Shown: one piece after another, positions 17,176 to 26,707 of the stretch
How the letters are laid out: every line of letters starts with the position of its first letter
Numbering within the stretch: position 1 is the stretch's first letter
DNA from: Gammaproteobacteria bacterium
Lineage (GTDB): Bacteria; Pseudomonadota; Gammaproteobacteria; SZUA-140
NCBI GenBank assembly: GCA_016712635.1
Contig: JADJQS010000002.1
Location: forward strand, 248,001 to 312,000
DNA length: 64,000 bases
Direction of reading: 5' to 3'
Program-made: the position numbers and the translations under genes
The notes under the pieces: generated by a model
What the model saw: only the letters and a program-made list of their open reading frames with translations
Told to the model about the DNA's origin: nothing
The model's database searches: none

Positions 17176-18663
17176 CTACTCCGGCTTCATATGCGGAAAC
17201 AGCAGCACATCCCGTATTGATGCGGAATCGGTGAACAGCATCACCAGGCGGTCGATGCCGATGCCTTCGCCGGCGGTCGGCGGCATGCCGTGCTCCAGTG
17301 CGCGGATGTAGTCGGCGTCGAACAGCATCGCCTCCTCGTCGCCGGCCTCGCGCGCCTGCAACTGCGCCCGGAAACGTTCGGCCTGGTCCTCGGCGTCGTT
17401 CAGCTCGGTAAAGCCGTTGGCGATCTCGCGACCGCCGATGAACAGCTCGAAACGGTCGGTCACGGCCGGGTCGGCGTCGTTGCGGCGCGCCAGCGGCGAC
17501 ACCTCGGTGGGATACTGGGTGATGAAGGTCGGCTCGTGCAGCTTTGATTCCACCGTCTGCTCGAACAGCTCGAGCTGCAGCTTGCCGAGGCCGTAGTCAT
17601 CCTTCGCCGCGAAGCCGCGCGCGCGCAGCAGGGCGCGCAGTTTCATCGCATCAGTGAGACCGGACGCCGGAATCTCCGGGTTGTAGTGCAGGATCGCCTC
17701 GGGCAGGCTCAGGCGGCGGAACGGGCGGCCGAAGTCGAATTGTGCGCCCTGGTACTCGAAGGCGGTCGCGCCGTGCACGTGCAGGCTCAGTCCGCGCAGC
17801 ATCTCCTCGGTCAGATCCATCAGGTCGTGGTAGTCGGCATAGGCCTGGTAGAACTCGAGCATGGTGAACTCGGGGTTGTGGCGCGTCGACAGGCCCTCGT
17901 TGCGGAAGTTGCGGTTGATCTCGAACACGCGCTCGAAGCCGCCGACCACCAGACGCTTGAGGTACAGCTCCGGCGCGATGCGCAGGTAGAGCGGGATGTC
18001 GAGCGTGTTGTGGTGCGTCTTGAACGGGCGCGCCGCGGCGCCGCTCACCAGGAGCTGCATCATCGGCGTCTCGACCTCGAGGAAGCCGCGCTCGGTGAGG
18101 AAGCGGCGGATGTAATCGACGACGGCGGTGCGCACGCGGAAGGTGCGCCGCGTGACCTCGCTCATGATCAGGTCGAGATAGCGCTGGCGGTAGCGCAGCT
18201 CCTGGTCGGCGATGCCGTGGTATTTGTCCGGCAGCGGGCGCAGCGCGCTTGGCAGCAGGCGGATCGCATCGACCTTCACCGACAGTTCGCCGGTCTTGGT
18301 CTTGAACAGCACACCTTCGGCGCCGAGGATGTCGCCGATGTCCCAGCGCTTGAATTCGTCGTAGGCCTCGGGCGAGATCACATCGCGCTGGATGTAGAGC
18401 TGGATCTGTCCCGACATGTCCTGCAGGTGGACGAAGCTCGCCTTGCCCATCAGCCGGCGCGTCATCATGCGGCCGGCCACCTTCACCCGCCGCGCGTCGT
18501 GCTCGAGCGCCTCCGCATCGGCGGCATCGTATTCCGCGTGCAGCTCGCCGGCGACCACGTTGCGGCGGAAATCGGTCGGGAACGGGTTGCCGCGCTCGCG
18601 CAGGGCCGCAAGCTTGTCGCGCCGTTGCGCGACCTGTTCCTGTTCGTCGTGTTCTTCCGTCAT
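17176..18663 (-). CDS. lysS: Lysyl-tRNA synthetase (class II)
   Basis: A 495-residue class II LysRS that charges tRNA-Lys. The N-terminal OB-fold anticodon domain contains RRVKVAGRMMTRRLMGKASF and QLYIQRDVI. Class II motif 1 is GFLEVETPMM, motif 2 FEINRNFRNEGLSTRHNPEF and motif 3 GEGIGIDRLVMLFTD. I chose ATG 18663 (MTEEHDEQEQ), which gives normal length; the same frame stays open upstream into prfB but is not coding there for LysRS. It follows prfB across a palindromic repeat, the same prfB-lysS pairing as in E. coli. Confidence 0.96.
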   Translation of the reverse strand: MTEEHDEQEQVAQRRDKLAALRERGNPFPTDFRRNVVAGELHAEYDAADAEALEHDARRVKVAGRMMTRRLMGKASFVHLQDMSGQIQLYIQRDVISPEAYDEFKRWDIGDILGAEGVLFKTKTGELSVKVDAIRLLPSALRPLPDKYHGIADQELRYRQRYLDLIMSEVTRRTFRVRTAVVDYIRRFLTERGFLEVETPMMQLLVSGAAARPFKTHHNTLDIPLYLRIAPELYLKRLVVGGFERVFEINRNFRNEGLSTRHNPEFTMLEFYQAYADYHDLMDLTEEMLRGLSLHVHGATAFEYQGAQFDFGRPFRRLSLPEAILHYNPEIPASGLTDAMKLRALLRARGFAAKDDYGLGKLQLELFEQTVESKLHEPTFITQYPTEVSPLARRNDADPAVTDRFELFIGGREIANGFTELNDAEDQAERFRAQLQAREAGDEEAMLFDADYIRALEHGMPPTAGEGIGIDRLVMLFTDSASIRDVLLFPHMKPE

Positions 18664-18676
18664 GACGCTCCTGGAT

Positions 18677-18726
18677 GGGGACAGACCCCGTTTTTTGAAA
18701 AAGACGAAAAAACGGGGTCTGTCCCC
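18677..18726. repeat. Long perfect GGGGACAGA hairpin between prfB and lysS
   Basis: The arms 18677-18696 and 18707-18726 are exact inverted copies (GGGGACAGACCCCGTTTTTT and its complement) around a 10-base loop. The last base of the palindrome is the G of the prfB TAG stop. As RNA it would form a 20-bp stem ending in U/A-rich sequence, so it might act as a terminator or RNA stabiliser in the prfB-lysS transcript. Confidence 0.8.
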
Positions 18727-19825
18727 TATACACCCTGCTTGAGGCTGGCCTCGATGAACTGGTCCAGCGCCCCATCGAGCACCGCCTGCGTGTTGCCCGT
18801 CTCGATGCCGGTGCGCAGATCCTTGATGCGCGACTGGTCGAGCACGTAGGAACGTATCTGGTTGCCCCAGCCGATGTCGCTCTTGCTGTCCTCCAGCGCC
18901 TGCTTCACCGCGCTGCGCGCGTTCAGTTCGCGCTCGTAGAGCTTGGCCTTGAGCTGTTTCATCGCGGTGGCGCGGTTCTTGTGCTGGGAGCGGTCGCTCT
19001 GGCAGGCGACCACGATGCCGCTCGGCACGTGGGTGATGCGGATCGCCGATTCGGTGCGGTTGACGTGCTGGCCGCCGGCGCCGCTCGCGCGATAGGTGTC
19101 TACCTTGAGGTCGGCCGGATTGATGTCGATCTCGATGTCGTCGTCCACCTCCGGCGACACATAGACCGCGGCGAAGGAGGTGTGGCGGCGATTGCCGGAA
19201 TCGAACGGGGATTTGCGCACCAGGCGGTGCACGCCGGTCTCGGTGCGCAGCCAGCCGTAGGCGTATTCGCCGTCGAACTTCACCGTCGCGCTCTTGATGC
19301 CCGCCACCTCGCCCGCCGAGGCCTCGATCAGTTCGGTCTGGAAGCCGTGCGCCTCGCCCCAGCGCAGGTACATGCGCTCCAGCATCTGCGCCCAGTCCTG
19401 CGCCTCGGTGCCGCCGGCGCCGGCCTGGATGTCGAGGAAGGCGTTGCTGCGAGTCCATCTCGCCCGGGAACATGCGCTGGAACTCCATCGCCGCGAGCTG
19501 GCGCTCGAATTCGTCCAGGTCGGCGATCACCGCGGCGGCGGTATCCGCGTCGCCCTCCGCGTCGGCGAGCTCGAGCAGTTCGCGCGCCTCGCCCAGGCCT
19601 TCCTCGAGCCTGTCGGTTCCGCCCACCGCCTCCTGCAGCCGCACCCGCTCGCGTCCCAGTTCCTGCGCGCGCTGCGGGTTGTTCCACACCGCCGGATCCT
19701 CCAGCTCGCGCCCGACCTCGATCAGCCGTTCACGTTTGGTAGCGAGGTCAAAGATACCTCCCCAGGTCCGCGAGGCGGCCCTGCATGTCCTTGATGCGCG
19801 TGAATACGAGGTTGAGTTCGAGCAT
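18726..19825 (-). CDS. prfB: Peptide chain release factor 2, with programmed +1 frameshift
   Basis: RF2 ends translation at UGA and UAA. From ATG 19825 the first frame (MLELNLVFTRIKDMQGRLAD) reaches an in-frame TGA at 19748-19750, the natural recoding site. The +1 frame continues DLATKRERLIEVGRELEDPA. The GGQ catalytic loop is YRASGAGGQHVNRTESAIRI, and the C-terminus is IEASLKQGV. A second, non-programmed break occurs near 19448, where FPGEMDS should run on to SNAFLDIQAGAGGTEAQDW; one extra base in GTTGCTGCGAG explains it and looks like a sequence error. Rebuilt length is about 365 aa. Confidence 0.93.
19748..19767 (-). promoter_or_regulatory. RF2 programmed +1 frameshift site
   Basis: Read on the minus strand: GGGGAGG-TAT-CTT-TGA-C. 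The purine-rich GGGGAGG is the internal Shine-Dalgarno three bases before CTT, and the ribosome slips on CTT-T to read GAC. This is the classic autoregulatory site: low RF2 favours the frameshift. It follows codon 24, the usual place. Confidence 0.9.
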
Positions 19826-19896
19826 GTTGTCCGCCAATGAAATGAAGCAGGGCATTGTACTACACCGGAAATCCCAAACGGAAATCCCGTAGCGTC

Positions 19897-19965
19897 GTCA
19901 TTCCCGCGGAAGCGGGAATCCAGAATGCGCGGGAAACCCTGGATGCCCGCGTACGCGGGCATGAC
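19897..19965. repeat. Palindromic GTCATTCCCGCG element (MITE-like)
   Basis: Two hairpins, GTCATTCCCGCGGAAGCGGG (continuing AATCCAG) at 19897-19922 and CTGGATGCCCGCGTACGCGG (continuing GCATGAC) at 19939-19965, form an overall inverted unit of 69 bp. Elements of this GTCATTCCCGC type are widespread in proteobacteria. It lies between prfB and recJ. Confidence 0.75.
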
Positions 19966-19992
19966 GAACTGCTGGACATTCCGCGGCGATCC

Positions 19993-21744
19993 TCAGTCGA
20001 CGATGTGCTCGATGATCAGTTGCGGACTGCGCTGGCCGCGGTATTCGTTGACGTCCAGCCGGTAGGCGATGCGGATCTCGCCCTGTCCCGCCGGGAGCGC
20101 CTCCGTCCCGGTATTGAATGCGATGGCGTCCACATGTCGCATGGTCCCCGGCAGCCGGAGCACCAGCTTGAGATGGCGCTCCCCGACGCGGCGCCGCTGC
20201 GTGATCTCGAAGCGCCCGTCGAACACAGGTTCGGGGAAGCCCTGTCCCCAGGGGCCAGCCTCGCGCAGCAGCTCGGCAAGGTCGAGCGAGATCTCCTCCG
20301 CGGCGAGCTCGCCGTCGCTGTAGATCACCCCGCGCAGCTCGGCCGGATCGAGATGGCGGCGCACCTCCGCCTCGAAGGCGTCCCGGAAGGCCGGGAAATC
20401 CTCCGCACGCAGGGGGTCAGGCCGGCCGCCATCGCGTGTCCGCCGAAGCGGATGATCAGTCCGGGATGCCGCGTCGCCACCGCGTCGAGCGCGTCGCGGA
20501 TATGCAGGCCGGCGACCGAGCGCGCCGAGCCCCGATCTCGCCATCCCCACCCGGCGCGAAGGCGATGACCGGGCGATGCAACTGTTCCTTCAGGCGCGAC
20601 GCCAGGATCCCGATCACGCCCTGATGCCAGTCCTCGTGTACAGGCACAGGCTCACGCCCTCGGCGTCCGGCCGCGCGTCGGCGGCGAGGAGGCCGAGGCA
20701 GGCCTGGGCCTGGACCTGCATCTCGCCCTCGATGCGCCTGCGCTCGCGGTTGAGTTCGTCGAGCCGCTCCGCCATCGCGAGGGCGGCGGCCTCGTCGTCG
20801 CACAGCAGGCATTCGATGCCGAGCGACATGTCCTCGAGCCGGCCGGCGGCATTGAGGCGCGGACCGAGGGCGAAGCCGAGGTCCGTCGCGGTGAGCCGCG
20901 CCGCATCGCGCTTCGCCACCCGGCCCAGCGCGCGGATGCCCGCGCAGCCCGCCCCGCGCCGGATGCGCGCGAGCCCCTGCGCCACCAGGGTGCGGTTGTT
21001 CTGGTCGAGCACCGCCACGTCGGCCACGGTGCCGAGCGCCACCAGGTCGAGCAGTTCGGCGAGCCTGGGCTCGTTGATCCCGCGCGCGGCGAACCATCCC
21101 GCCTCGCGCAGCCGCCTGCGCAGCGCCAGCATGACGTAAAAGATCACGCCGACGCCGGCCAGGCACTTGCTCGGAAACGCGTCGCCGGGCTGGTTCGGGT
21201 TCACGATCACGGCGGCTGCCGGGAGCTGCCGTCCCGGCAGGTGGTGATCGGTGATCAGCACGCGGATGCCGCTCTGGTTCGCCGCCGCCACGCCCTCGAC
21301 GCTGGAGATGCCGTTGTCCACCGTGATGATCAGTTCGGGTGGCCGCTCGGGATTCTGGCGTTGCGCGAGCGCGACGATCTCGGGCGTGAGACCGTAGCCG
21401 TATTCAAAGCGGTTGGGCACAAGGTAGTCGACCGAGCGCGCGCCCATCATGCGCAGGGCGCGCATGGCAAGCGCGCAACTGGTCGCGCCGTCGGCGTCGA
21501 AATCGCCGACGATCAGGATGCGGCCGCCGGATTCCAGCAATTCATGCAGCAGTTCCGCCGCCGCATCGCAGCCGGACAGCAGCTCCACCGGCAGCAGGCT
21601 TTCGAGCGAGCGCTCGAGTTCGCGCGCGGTGCCGATACGCCGGCCGGCGTAGATGCGCTTCAGCACCGGATGCAGGTCGGCCGGGAAACCGTTTTCCGCG
21701 TCCGACGCAGCGGTCTGCCGGCGTTGAATGAGGAAATTTGTCAT
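19993..21744 (-). CDS. recJ: Single-stranded-DNA-specific exonuclease RecJ, with three frameshifts
   Basis: RecJ degrades ssDNA 5'-3' in recombination and mismatch repair. From ATG 21744 the DHH part is clear: ILIVGDFDADGATSCALAMR (motif I), ELIITVDNGIS (motif II), VLITDHHLPG (DHH) and ALGTVADVAVL. Downstream, three single-base losses break the frame: near 20638 (TACCAC to TACAC; LCLYHEDWHQGVIGILA), near 20545 (run of G; GGSARSVAGLHIRDALDAV) and near 20420 (run of C; GGHAMAAGLTPLRAEDFPAF). With them restored the DHHA1 and OB-fold C-terminus run to VNEYRGQRSPQLIIEHIVD. Rebuilt length is about 584 aa, normal for RecJ. The start overlaps the upstream stop as TAATG. Confidence 0.92.
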
Positions 21745-22806
21745 TATTGTCCTTCCAGGTGCCGGCGCGATTCCCGGACGAAGGCGGTGAACGGCCGCGC
21801 GCGGCGCCACCAGCGCCGCGCCAGTTTCGGTGTGACATGATAATCGAGCGCGCCGCCCCCGCCTATGGTGATAGCGGCGACCCTCCCGCCGCGCACCAGG
21901 GTCCACAGCGGTTCGAACCAGCGCTCGTCCAGCGCCCGCATCCCCGCGTACCATTCCTCCACGTCGCCGAGCAGCGCCGGCGCGGCGAGGCGGTCGAGCA
22001 CGACGAGGTGGCGGCCGGCGCCGGCGCCGCCGAACCAGGCGGCGGCGTCCGCCGGCAGGCCGCGCGGCGCGAGTCCCGCATTCAGGGCGAGCCCGCGTGC
22101 GAGCGGATGTTCGCTCCACACCTGAGTAATGCGTGCCGGCCCGCCGCCGGCAGGGTGCCGCCGCCCCAGAACCATACGCTGTTGATCTCGGCCTCCCCGC
22201 GCGCCTTGCGATGTTGATTGACCTCGCTGGCGTGCAGCAGCATCTGGATCTCGTTGAGCAGCCGGCGCCAGGCGCGCGCGTCCTCGCCCTGCGGGAGGTG
22301 CGGCCGGATGTCCTGTCCCAGCACCATGTCGAGGGGAGTGAAGTCCACGGCAGGCGCCTGCGGCAGACGGAGGTACCAGCGCGCGGGGTCAGGCGCCTCC
22401 GGCACCACCGCGTGCGCCAGGTCCGAATCGGCAAGGTGTCGCCCGATTTCCCCGCACAGGGCGGCGGCCTCTTCCCGGCGCACCGGTCCCGCCCCGGTCA
22501 GCACCACCCGATCCTGGCCGACGCGCAGGTGCACCGGATCCGCGCGCAGGCAATAGCCGCCCCCCGGGCTGCCGCCGTCGGACAGCAGCGTCAGCGGCGC
22601 CGCGGGCAGTTCGGCCGCGCCGTGCGCACCGATGCCGAAGGCGCTGAACAGGTCGGCCGTCAGCCCGCCGCGTCCGGCCGGCTGCGCCTCGGCGCGGGCT
22701 AGCAAACGGGTCAGTGCGCCCGCCCCCGCCGCATCATCCCCGGCCGCGCCGCGCGGGCCGAACAGGCCGGGATCAACAGAACCAGCTCCGGCGCTGCAGC
22801 CCCCAC
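21744..22806 (-). CDS. COG4255-like uncharacterised protein upstream of recJ, with two frameshifts
   Basis: A conserved protein often found next to recJ in gammaproteobacteria, sometimes annotated as related to phosphoglycerate mutase. Recognisable parts: PELVLLIPGLFGPRG at the start (one G missing near 22769), RADPVHLRVGQDRVVL, LGQDIRPHLPQG, the signature INSVWFWGGGTLP, and after another missing G near 22153 GGPARITQVWSEHPLARGLA and ITIGGGGALDYHVTP. The proposed GTG start at 22806 follows GGGAG. Rebuilt length is about 354 aa. It is translationally coupled to recJ (TAATG). Function not established. Confidence 0.75.
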
Positions 22807-22824
22807 CTCAGTCTCCCTGTGGCA

Positions 22825-23267
22825 TCAGCGCGGCCAGCATCCCGCCTGTTCCGGATCGTCGAGACCGGGACCGTTCTGGTCGATCGTCAGGGTCCCGCAC
22901 GCGTCGTGGACCTGGTCGGTCCCGGTACGGGGCGTGGCGCGGGCGCGGAAGGCGGTCATCGGGTCCACCACTGCCTCCAGCGTGATGCGGTAATGGCCGG
23001 CCGGAGAATCGACCTCCTCGGCCGGCCAGCCCAGCGCCGTAAGCCCTTCGGCGTAATGCTGATGTGTGGCGCGATAGCGCTCCTGCTCAAGCTGGATCCT
23101 GAACAATTCCATCGTCGCGTCCGTGCGCCGGCTCTTGCGCACCATGTCGTGATACGAGGGAAGGCGATGGTGATCAATATGCCCAGGATGGCCAGCGCGG
23201 CCAGCAGTTCGATCAAGGTGAAACCGTCCTTCCCGTGTCCGTGTACGTCCCTGTCCCGGCGCGGCAT
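22825..23267 (-). CDS. pilE: Type IV pilin (PilE-like), frameshifted
   Basis: Starts at ATG 23267 behind GGGAGGAGG. The prepilin signal is GKDGFTLIELLAALAILGIL, with the glycine cleavage site and Glu+5 (HGHGKDG|FTLIE). Near 23160 one C is missing: IAFPSYHDMVRKSRR is obtained by adding it. The rest (RTDATMELFRIQLEQERYRA to CGTLTIDQNGPGLDDPEQAGC) has the cysteine-bounded D-region of PilE-type minor pilins. Rebuilt length is 147 aa. It is divergent from the minor pilin operon that starts at 23419 and probably belongs to the same pilus. Confidence 0.82.
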
Positions 23268-23418
23268 GATCCCTCCTCCCTGGGTTGTGTCCGCCTGCCG
23301 CGGCACCGATTGTCTCGCGCCCGGCGCGGCGCTAGACTACGACGAGCCGCACGGATCGCGGCTGCGGCAGTCTCCCTGACCGCCGGTATGCGTCGGATCG
23401 TTGGCAAACGGATTTGCT

Positions 23419-23937
23419 ATGCGATGCACTCTACCACACGGCTTCACCCTCATCGAGCTGATGCTGGCGCTCGCGGTGCTGTCCGTGCTCGCGGTCACCG
23501 CCGCCCCCTCGTTGCTCGACCTGCTCGACCGCCAGCGCCTGCGCGGGGCCGCGGAAAACCTCCGCGGCGACCTGCTGCTCGCGCGCGCCGAGGCGCTGCG
23601 GTTGAACCTCCCGGTCAGTGTCTCGTTCCGGATCGACACGGAGGACGCACACTGGTGCTACGGCCTGAGCGACGCCGGTCCGTGTGACTGCCGGGCGGAC
23701 GGCGCCTGCCGGGTCGCGGACGCGCCTGTGCACGGCGCTTCCGCGGAACGGTTCCGGCGCATCGCGCTCGCCACCAACCTGCGCCAGGAGACGGCGACGT
23801 TCCAGCCCGCGCGCGGCACGGTCAACGCAGGCACGGTGACGCTCACTGCGGGCGCGCAGGCGGTGGACGTCGTGCTGAGCGCGCTCGGCCGGGTGAGGCT
23901 CTGCTCCGACCACCTGGGAGGGTATCCGCCATGCTGA
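23419..23937 (+). CDS. fimT: FimT/GspH-type pseudopilin
   Basis: The class III prepilin signal LPHGFTLIELMLALAVLSVL starts at residue 5, with the cleavage glycine and Glu+5. A GspH/FimT-like globular part follows: LRGDLLLARAEALRLNLPVS is typical. It is 172 aa from ATG 23419. It overlaps pilW by 7 bp and opens the minor pilin operon. Such proteins prime pilus assembly at the inner membrane. Confidence 0.85.
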   Translation: MRCTLPHGFTLIELMLALAVLSVLAVTAAPSLLDLLDRQRLRGAAENLRGDLLLARAEALRLNLPVSVSFRIDTEDAHWCYGLSDAGPCDCRADGACRVADAPVHGASAERFRRIALATNLRQETATFQPARGTVNAGTVTLTAGAQAVDVVLSALGRVRLCSDHLGGYPPC

Positions 23938-24578
23938 CGCGCGTACGCCAGTGCGGTTTCAGCCTGGTCGAACTGATGGTGGCGATCACCCTCGGACTGT
24001 TCGTCCTCGCGGGCGTCTCCTATCTCCACGCGGAGGTGGTCAGGGCCAATGCCGCCGTGCTCAAGACCGCCCACTTGCAGCAGACGCTGTGGTCGCTGAT
24101 GGCACTCATCGCGGACGACGTGCGGCGCGCCGGCTACTGGAGCCGCGCCGAGCTCACCCTCGACGGCACCGCCGCCAACGGCTACGCCCCCATCCGCCTC
24201 GTCGACGGCGACTGCCTTCTGTACAGCTATGACGAGGACAAGGACGACGCGGACGGCGCGCCGGACCCCGGGGACCAGCACGGCTTCCGCCTGTCAGGCG
24301 CGGGCGTCCAGCTCAAGACCAGTGACGATGCCTGCGGCGGAACCACCTGCGCGGACTGCGGCAGCGGCACCTGGTGGCTGATGAACGACCCGGACGGCGT
24401 CCGCGTCACCGCCCTGTCCTTCTCCCTCGCCGAGCGCGCCGAGCCCTTCGACGGCACCGGACGCGAGATCGTGGCGCGCGAGATCGGCATACGCCTGGAG
24501 GGCGAGATCGCGCACGATCCCGCGGTGCGCCACCGGCTCGATACCAGCGTCAGCGTGCGCAACCATGAGATCCGCTGA
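23931..24578 (+). CDS. pilW: PilW-type minor pilin assembly protein
   Basis: N-terminal pilin helix RQCGFSLVELMVAITLGLFV (Gly cleavage, Glu+5), then the PilW-like pattern LMALIADDVRRAGYWSRAEL. A cysteine-rich stretch (CGGTTCADCGSG) may be disulfide bonded. Length is 215 aa, shorter than many PilW proteins (~300). It overlaps pilX by 14 bp. Assigned by motif and operon position. Confidence 0.83.
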   Translation: MLTRVRQCGFSLVELMVAITLGLFVLAGVSYLHAEVVRANAAVLKTAHLQQTLWSLMALIADDVRRAGYWSRAELTLDGTAANGYAPIRLVDGDCLLYSYDEDKDDADGAPDPGDQHGFRLSGAGVQLKTSDDACGGTTCADCGSGTWWLMNDPDGVRVTALSFSLAERAEPFDGTGREIVAREIGIRLEGEIAHDPAVRHRLDTSVSVRNHEIR

Positions 24579-25638
24579 ACCGGTCCGCGCCGCCGGCACC
24601 CAGCGCGGCGCCGCGACGCTGGTCGTCACCGTCATGCTGCTGTTCTCGCTGAGCCTGATGACGCTCTACGCCGCGCGCGTGGGCGTCGTCGAGCAGCGTC
24701 TCGCGGCGAACGATGAGCAGGCGCGCGCGGCATTCGCCGCCGCGCAGGCCGGCCTCGAGCACACGCTGAACGGTCTCGCCGCGCTCGACCGCGCGTCGCT
24801 GGAATACGACGCCGATGGCTGGACCGCGCTCGATGCCGGCGCCGCCACCCTGCCCAACGGCACGGACTACCGCGCGGAGGCGCACAACCGTGCGCTGATC
24901 CCGTACGACTCCAGGCTGCTCCGCCTCGAGGCAGAGGGCTCCACCGGCGCGGGCGGCGGCGTGCGATCGGCGACGCTGCTGGCGGCGTTCGCCCCGTTGC
25001 TGCCGAACGTGCCGCCCGCGCCGCTGGTGGCGCGCGGCGGCCTGGCGCCCGCGGATCCGCTCACGCTGGTGAACCTGGAACGTCCGGTCGGCGCGTGGAC
25101 CGGAGGCGCATACACGCCCGGCGGCGCGCTCGACCCGCAATTCTCCGCGCCCGCCTCCTGTCCGCCGTCCGGGATCTGCGCGGATGACGCCCGCATCGGC
25201 GCGCTGACGCCGGAGGCGTTTTTCGCCAACACCTTCGGCCGCGCGCCGCAGGCCATGCGTTCCGCCGCCCATGTCGCGCGCTGCGCCGCGTGCGATCCTG
25301 CCACGGCGCCGTCCGGCGCCCGGCTCGTCTGGTTCGAGAACGACGGCGCGCCCGTCACGATCGCGGCGGGTGAGCTGGGGACGGAGGAACACCCGGTCGT
25401 CGCGATCGTCGCCGGCGATTTCGCGCCGGCGGGCGCGCTCAGGATCCATGGACTGCTGTTCGTGCTGGGCGACTGGACCGCGGGCGGCGCGCCGCTCGCG
25501 GTGGAGGGCGCCGTCGTCGTCGCGGGCGATGCCGTCGACACCGGCCCGGCCGAGCTCATCTATCACGCCGGCCACCTGGAATCCCTGCATCAGTCCGGAC
25601 GCTACGCCTTCGTCCCGGGGAGCTGGATCGACCTGTGA
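24565..25638 (+). CDS. pilX: PilX-like pilus assembly protein
   Basis: N-terminus RGAATLVVTVMLLFSLSLMT, a membrane helix in the PilX style (no Glu+5), followed by ARVGVVEQRLAANDEQARAA, the usual PilX motif, and AFAAAQAGLEHTLN. At 357 aa it is about twice the usual PilX length; the extra C-terminal ~200 residues include SCPPSGICADDARIGALTPE and a beta-rich region (VVAIVAGDFAPAGALRIHGL). It sits between pilW and pilV with short overlaps. Confidence 0.8.
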   Translation: MRSAEPVRAAGTQRGAATLVVTVMLLFSLSLMTLYAARVGVVEQRLAANDEQARAAFAAAQAGLEHTLNGLAALDRASLEYDADGWTALDAGAATLPNGTDYRAEAHNRALIPYDSRLLRLEAEGSTGAGGGVRSATLLAAFAPLLPNVPPAPLVARGGLAPADPLTLVNLERPVGAWTGGAYTPGGALDPQFSAPASCPPSGICADDARIGALTPEAFFANTFGRAPQAMRSAAHVARCAACDPATAPSGARLVWFENDGAPVTIAAGELGTEEHPVVAIVAGDFAPAGALRIHGLLFVLGDWTAGGAPLAVEGAVVVAGDAVDTGPAELIYHAGHLESLHQSGRYAFVPGSWIDL

Positions 25639-26132
25639 ACATGTCACGCTCCGCCGCCAGCCCCGGAGCGCGCGGCGCGACCGCCAAAGGCGCGCGCGGT
25701 TTCGCCCTGCTGGAGGTCCTCATCACGCTCGGCATCAGCCTGTTCGCGCTGAGCGCACTGATGCGCCTCCAGGGGGAACTGTTCCGGGGCGACACGCAGG
25801 CCAGGGCGCGTACCCAGGCCGTACTGCTGGCCGAGCAGCGCCTGGAGATGCTCTATGGCGCGATCTCCGTCGCCGGGACCGATGCGGCATCCGACGGCAT
25901 GGATGCCTGGACCGCCGCGCTCGAACCCGCGGACGCGGATACGACGCCGATGTACACCCGCGCCTGGTCCGTCGACGACTCGGGAGACACCGCGCGCATC
26001 GAGATCCGCGTGACGTGGAGCGACCACGCCGGCGTCGCCCGGGGCCTCGACCTGGCGACGCTCGTCGACCCGGTTGCGGACAACTATGGCGCCGCCGCGT
26101 GGACGGCCGCCGGATACATCGGGCTGGAATAG
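25635..26132 (+). CDS. pilV: PilV-type minor pilin
   Basis: Signal ARGFALLEVLITLGISLFAL (Gly cleavage, Glu+5) preceded by a long basic leader, then ALMRLQGELFRGDTQARART and AVLLAEQRLEMLYG, the usual PilV features. Length is 165 aa from GTG 25635, or 163 from ATG 25641. Last gene of the fimT-pilW-pilX-pilV operon; no pilY1 gene follows, although that gene normally belongs here. Confidence 0.85.
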   Translation: MNMSRSAASPGARGATAKGARGFALLEVLITLGISLFALSALMRLQGELFRGDTQARARTQAVLLAEQRLEMLYGAISVAGTDAASDGMDAWTAALEPADADTTPMYTRAWSVDDSGDTARIEIRVTWSDHAGVARGLDLATLVDPVADNYGAAAWTAAGYIGLE

Positions 26133-26296
26133 ACGTTCGCCGCGCGAAACAGTTCTCACCGCGGAAAAGGCGGGGGAACCCGGACCCCGTGCGGGGCGTC
26201 TATCTTATGTGGAGAGGAGTAGCGGAGGAACGGCCACCGAAAGGTGATCTCAATTTACTGCACCACAGTTCATCAGGCACGGAAGGAGTTACCGCA

Positions 26297-26689
26297 ATGA
26301 ATACGTTTCGCCCCCGCCTGCAGTATGCACTTCTCGCCCTACTGCCGTCGCTTGCCTTCGCATCGACGGCCGCCACCGATCCCTACGCCGCCGGTTACGA
26401 CCTCGCCCTCGCCGGCGACTACCGCACGGCCTATGACGTGTGGAAGCCGCTGGCCATGAGCGGCGACGGTCGCGCCCAGTTCAACCTCGGCCTCATGTAT
26501 CACGGCGGACTCTACGTCGATCCCAACGAGGCGGCGGCGGTCGACTGGTATCGGGCCGCGGCGGAAAACGGCGTCCGCGAGGCGCAGGAATACATGTACG
26601 TGGCATACCGGGAAGGCTGGTTCGGGTTACCCAAGGCCGATGCTCAGGCCGACTACTGGGCGGGCAGGCTGGCGGAGAATCCCTCCTAG
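26297..26689 (+). CDS. Sel1-like repeat protein, exported
   Basis: A 130-residue protein from ATG 26297 (GGAAGGAG upstream). A signal peptide (YALLALLPSLAFAS) precedes two Sel1-type helical repeats: DYRTAYDVWKPLAMSGDGRA-QFNLGLMYHGG and DPNEAAAVDWYRAAAENGVR-EAQEYMYVAY. Likely a small periplasmic adaptor. The 26133-26296 stretch upstream shows no gene. Confidence 0.82.
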   Translation: MNTFRPRLQYALLALLPSLAFASTAATDPYAAGYDLALAGDYRTAYDVWKPLAMSGDGRAQFNLGLMYHGGLYVDPNEAAAVDWYRAAAENGVREAQEYMYVAYREGWFGLPKADAQADYWAGRLAENPS

Positions 26690-26707
26690 CCCGGGGCGCG
26701 GGACGGC

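Noticed and set aside
17176..19962. A 928-residue minus-strand open frame joining prfB and lysS
   Set aside because: It is an accident of readthrough: its first part follows the RF2 frame only to ~19448, then is non-coding until the LysRS start at 18663. The two genes are separate.
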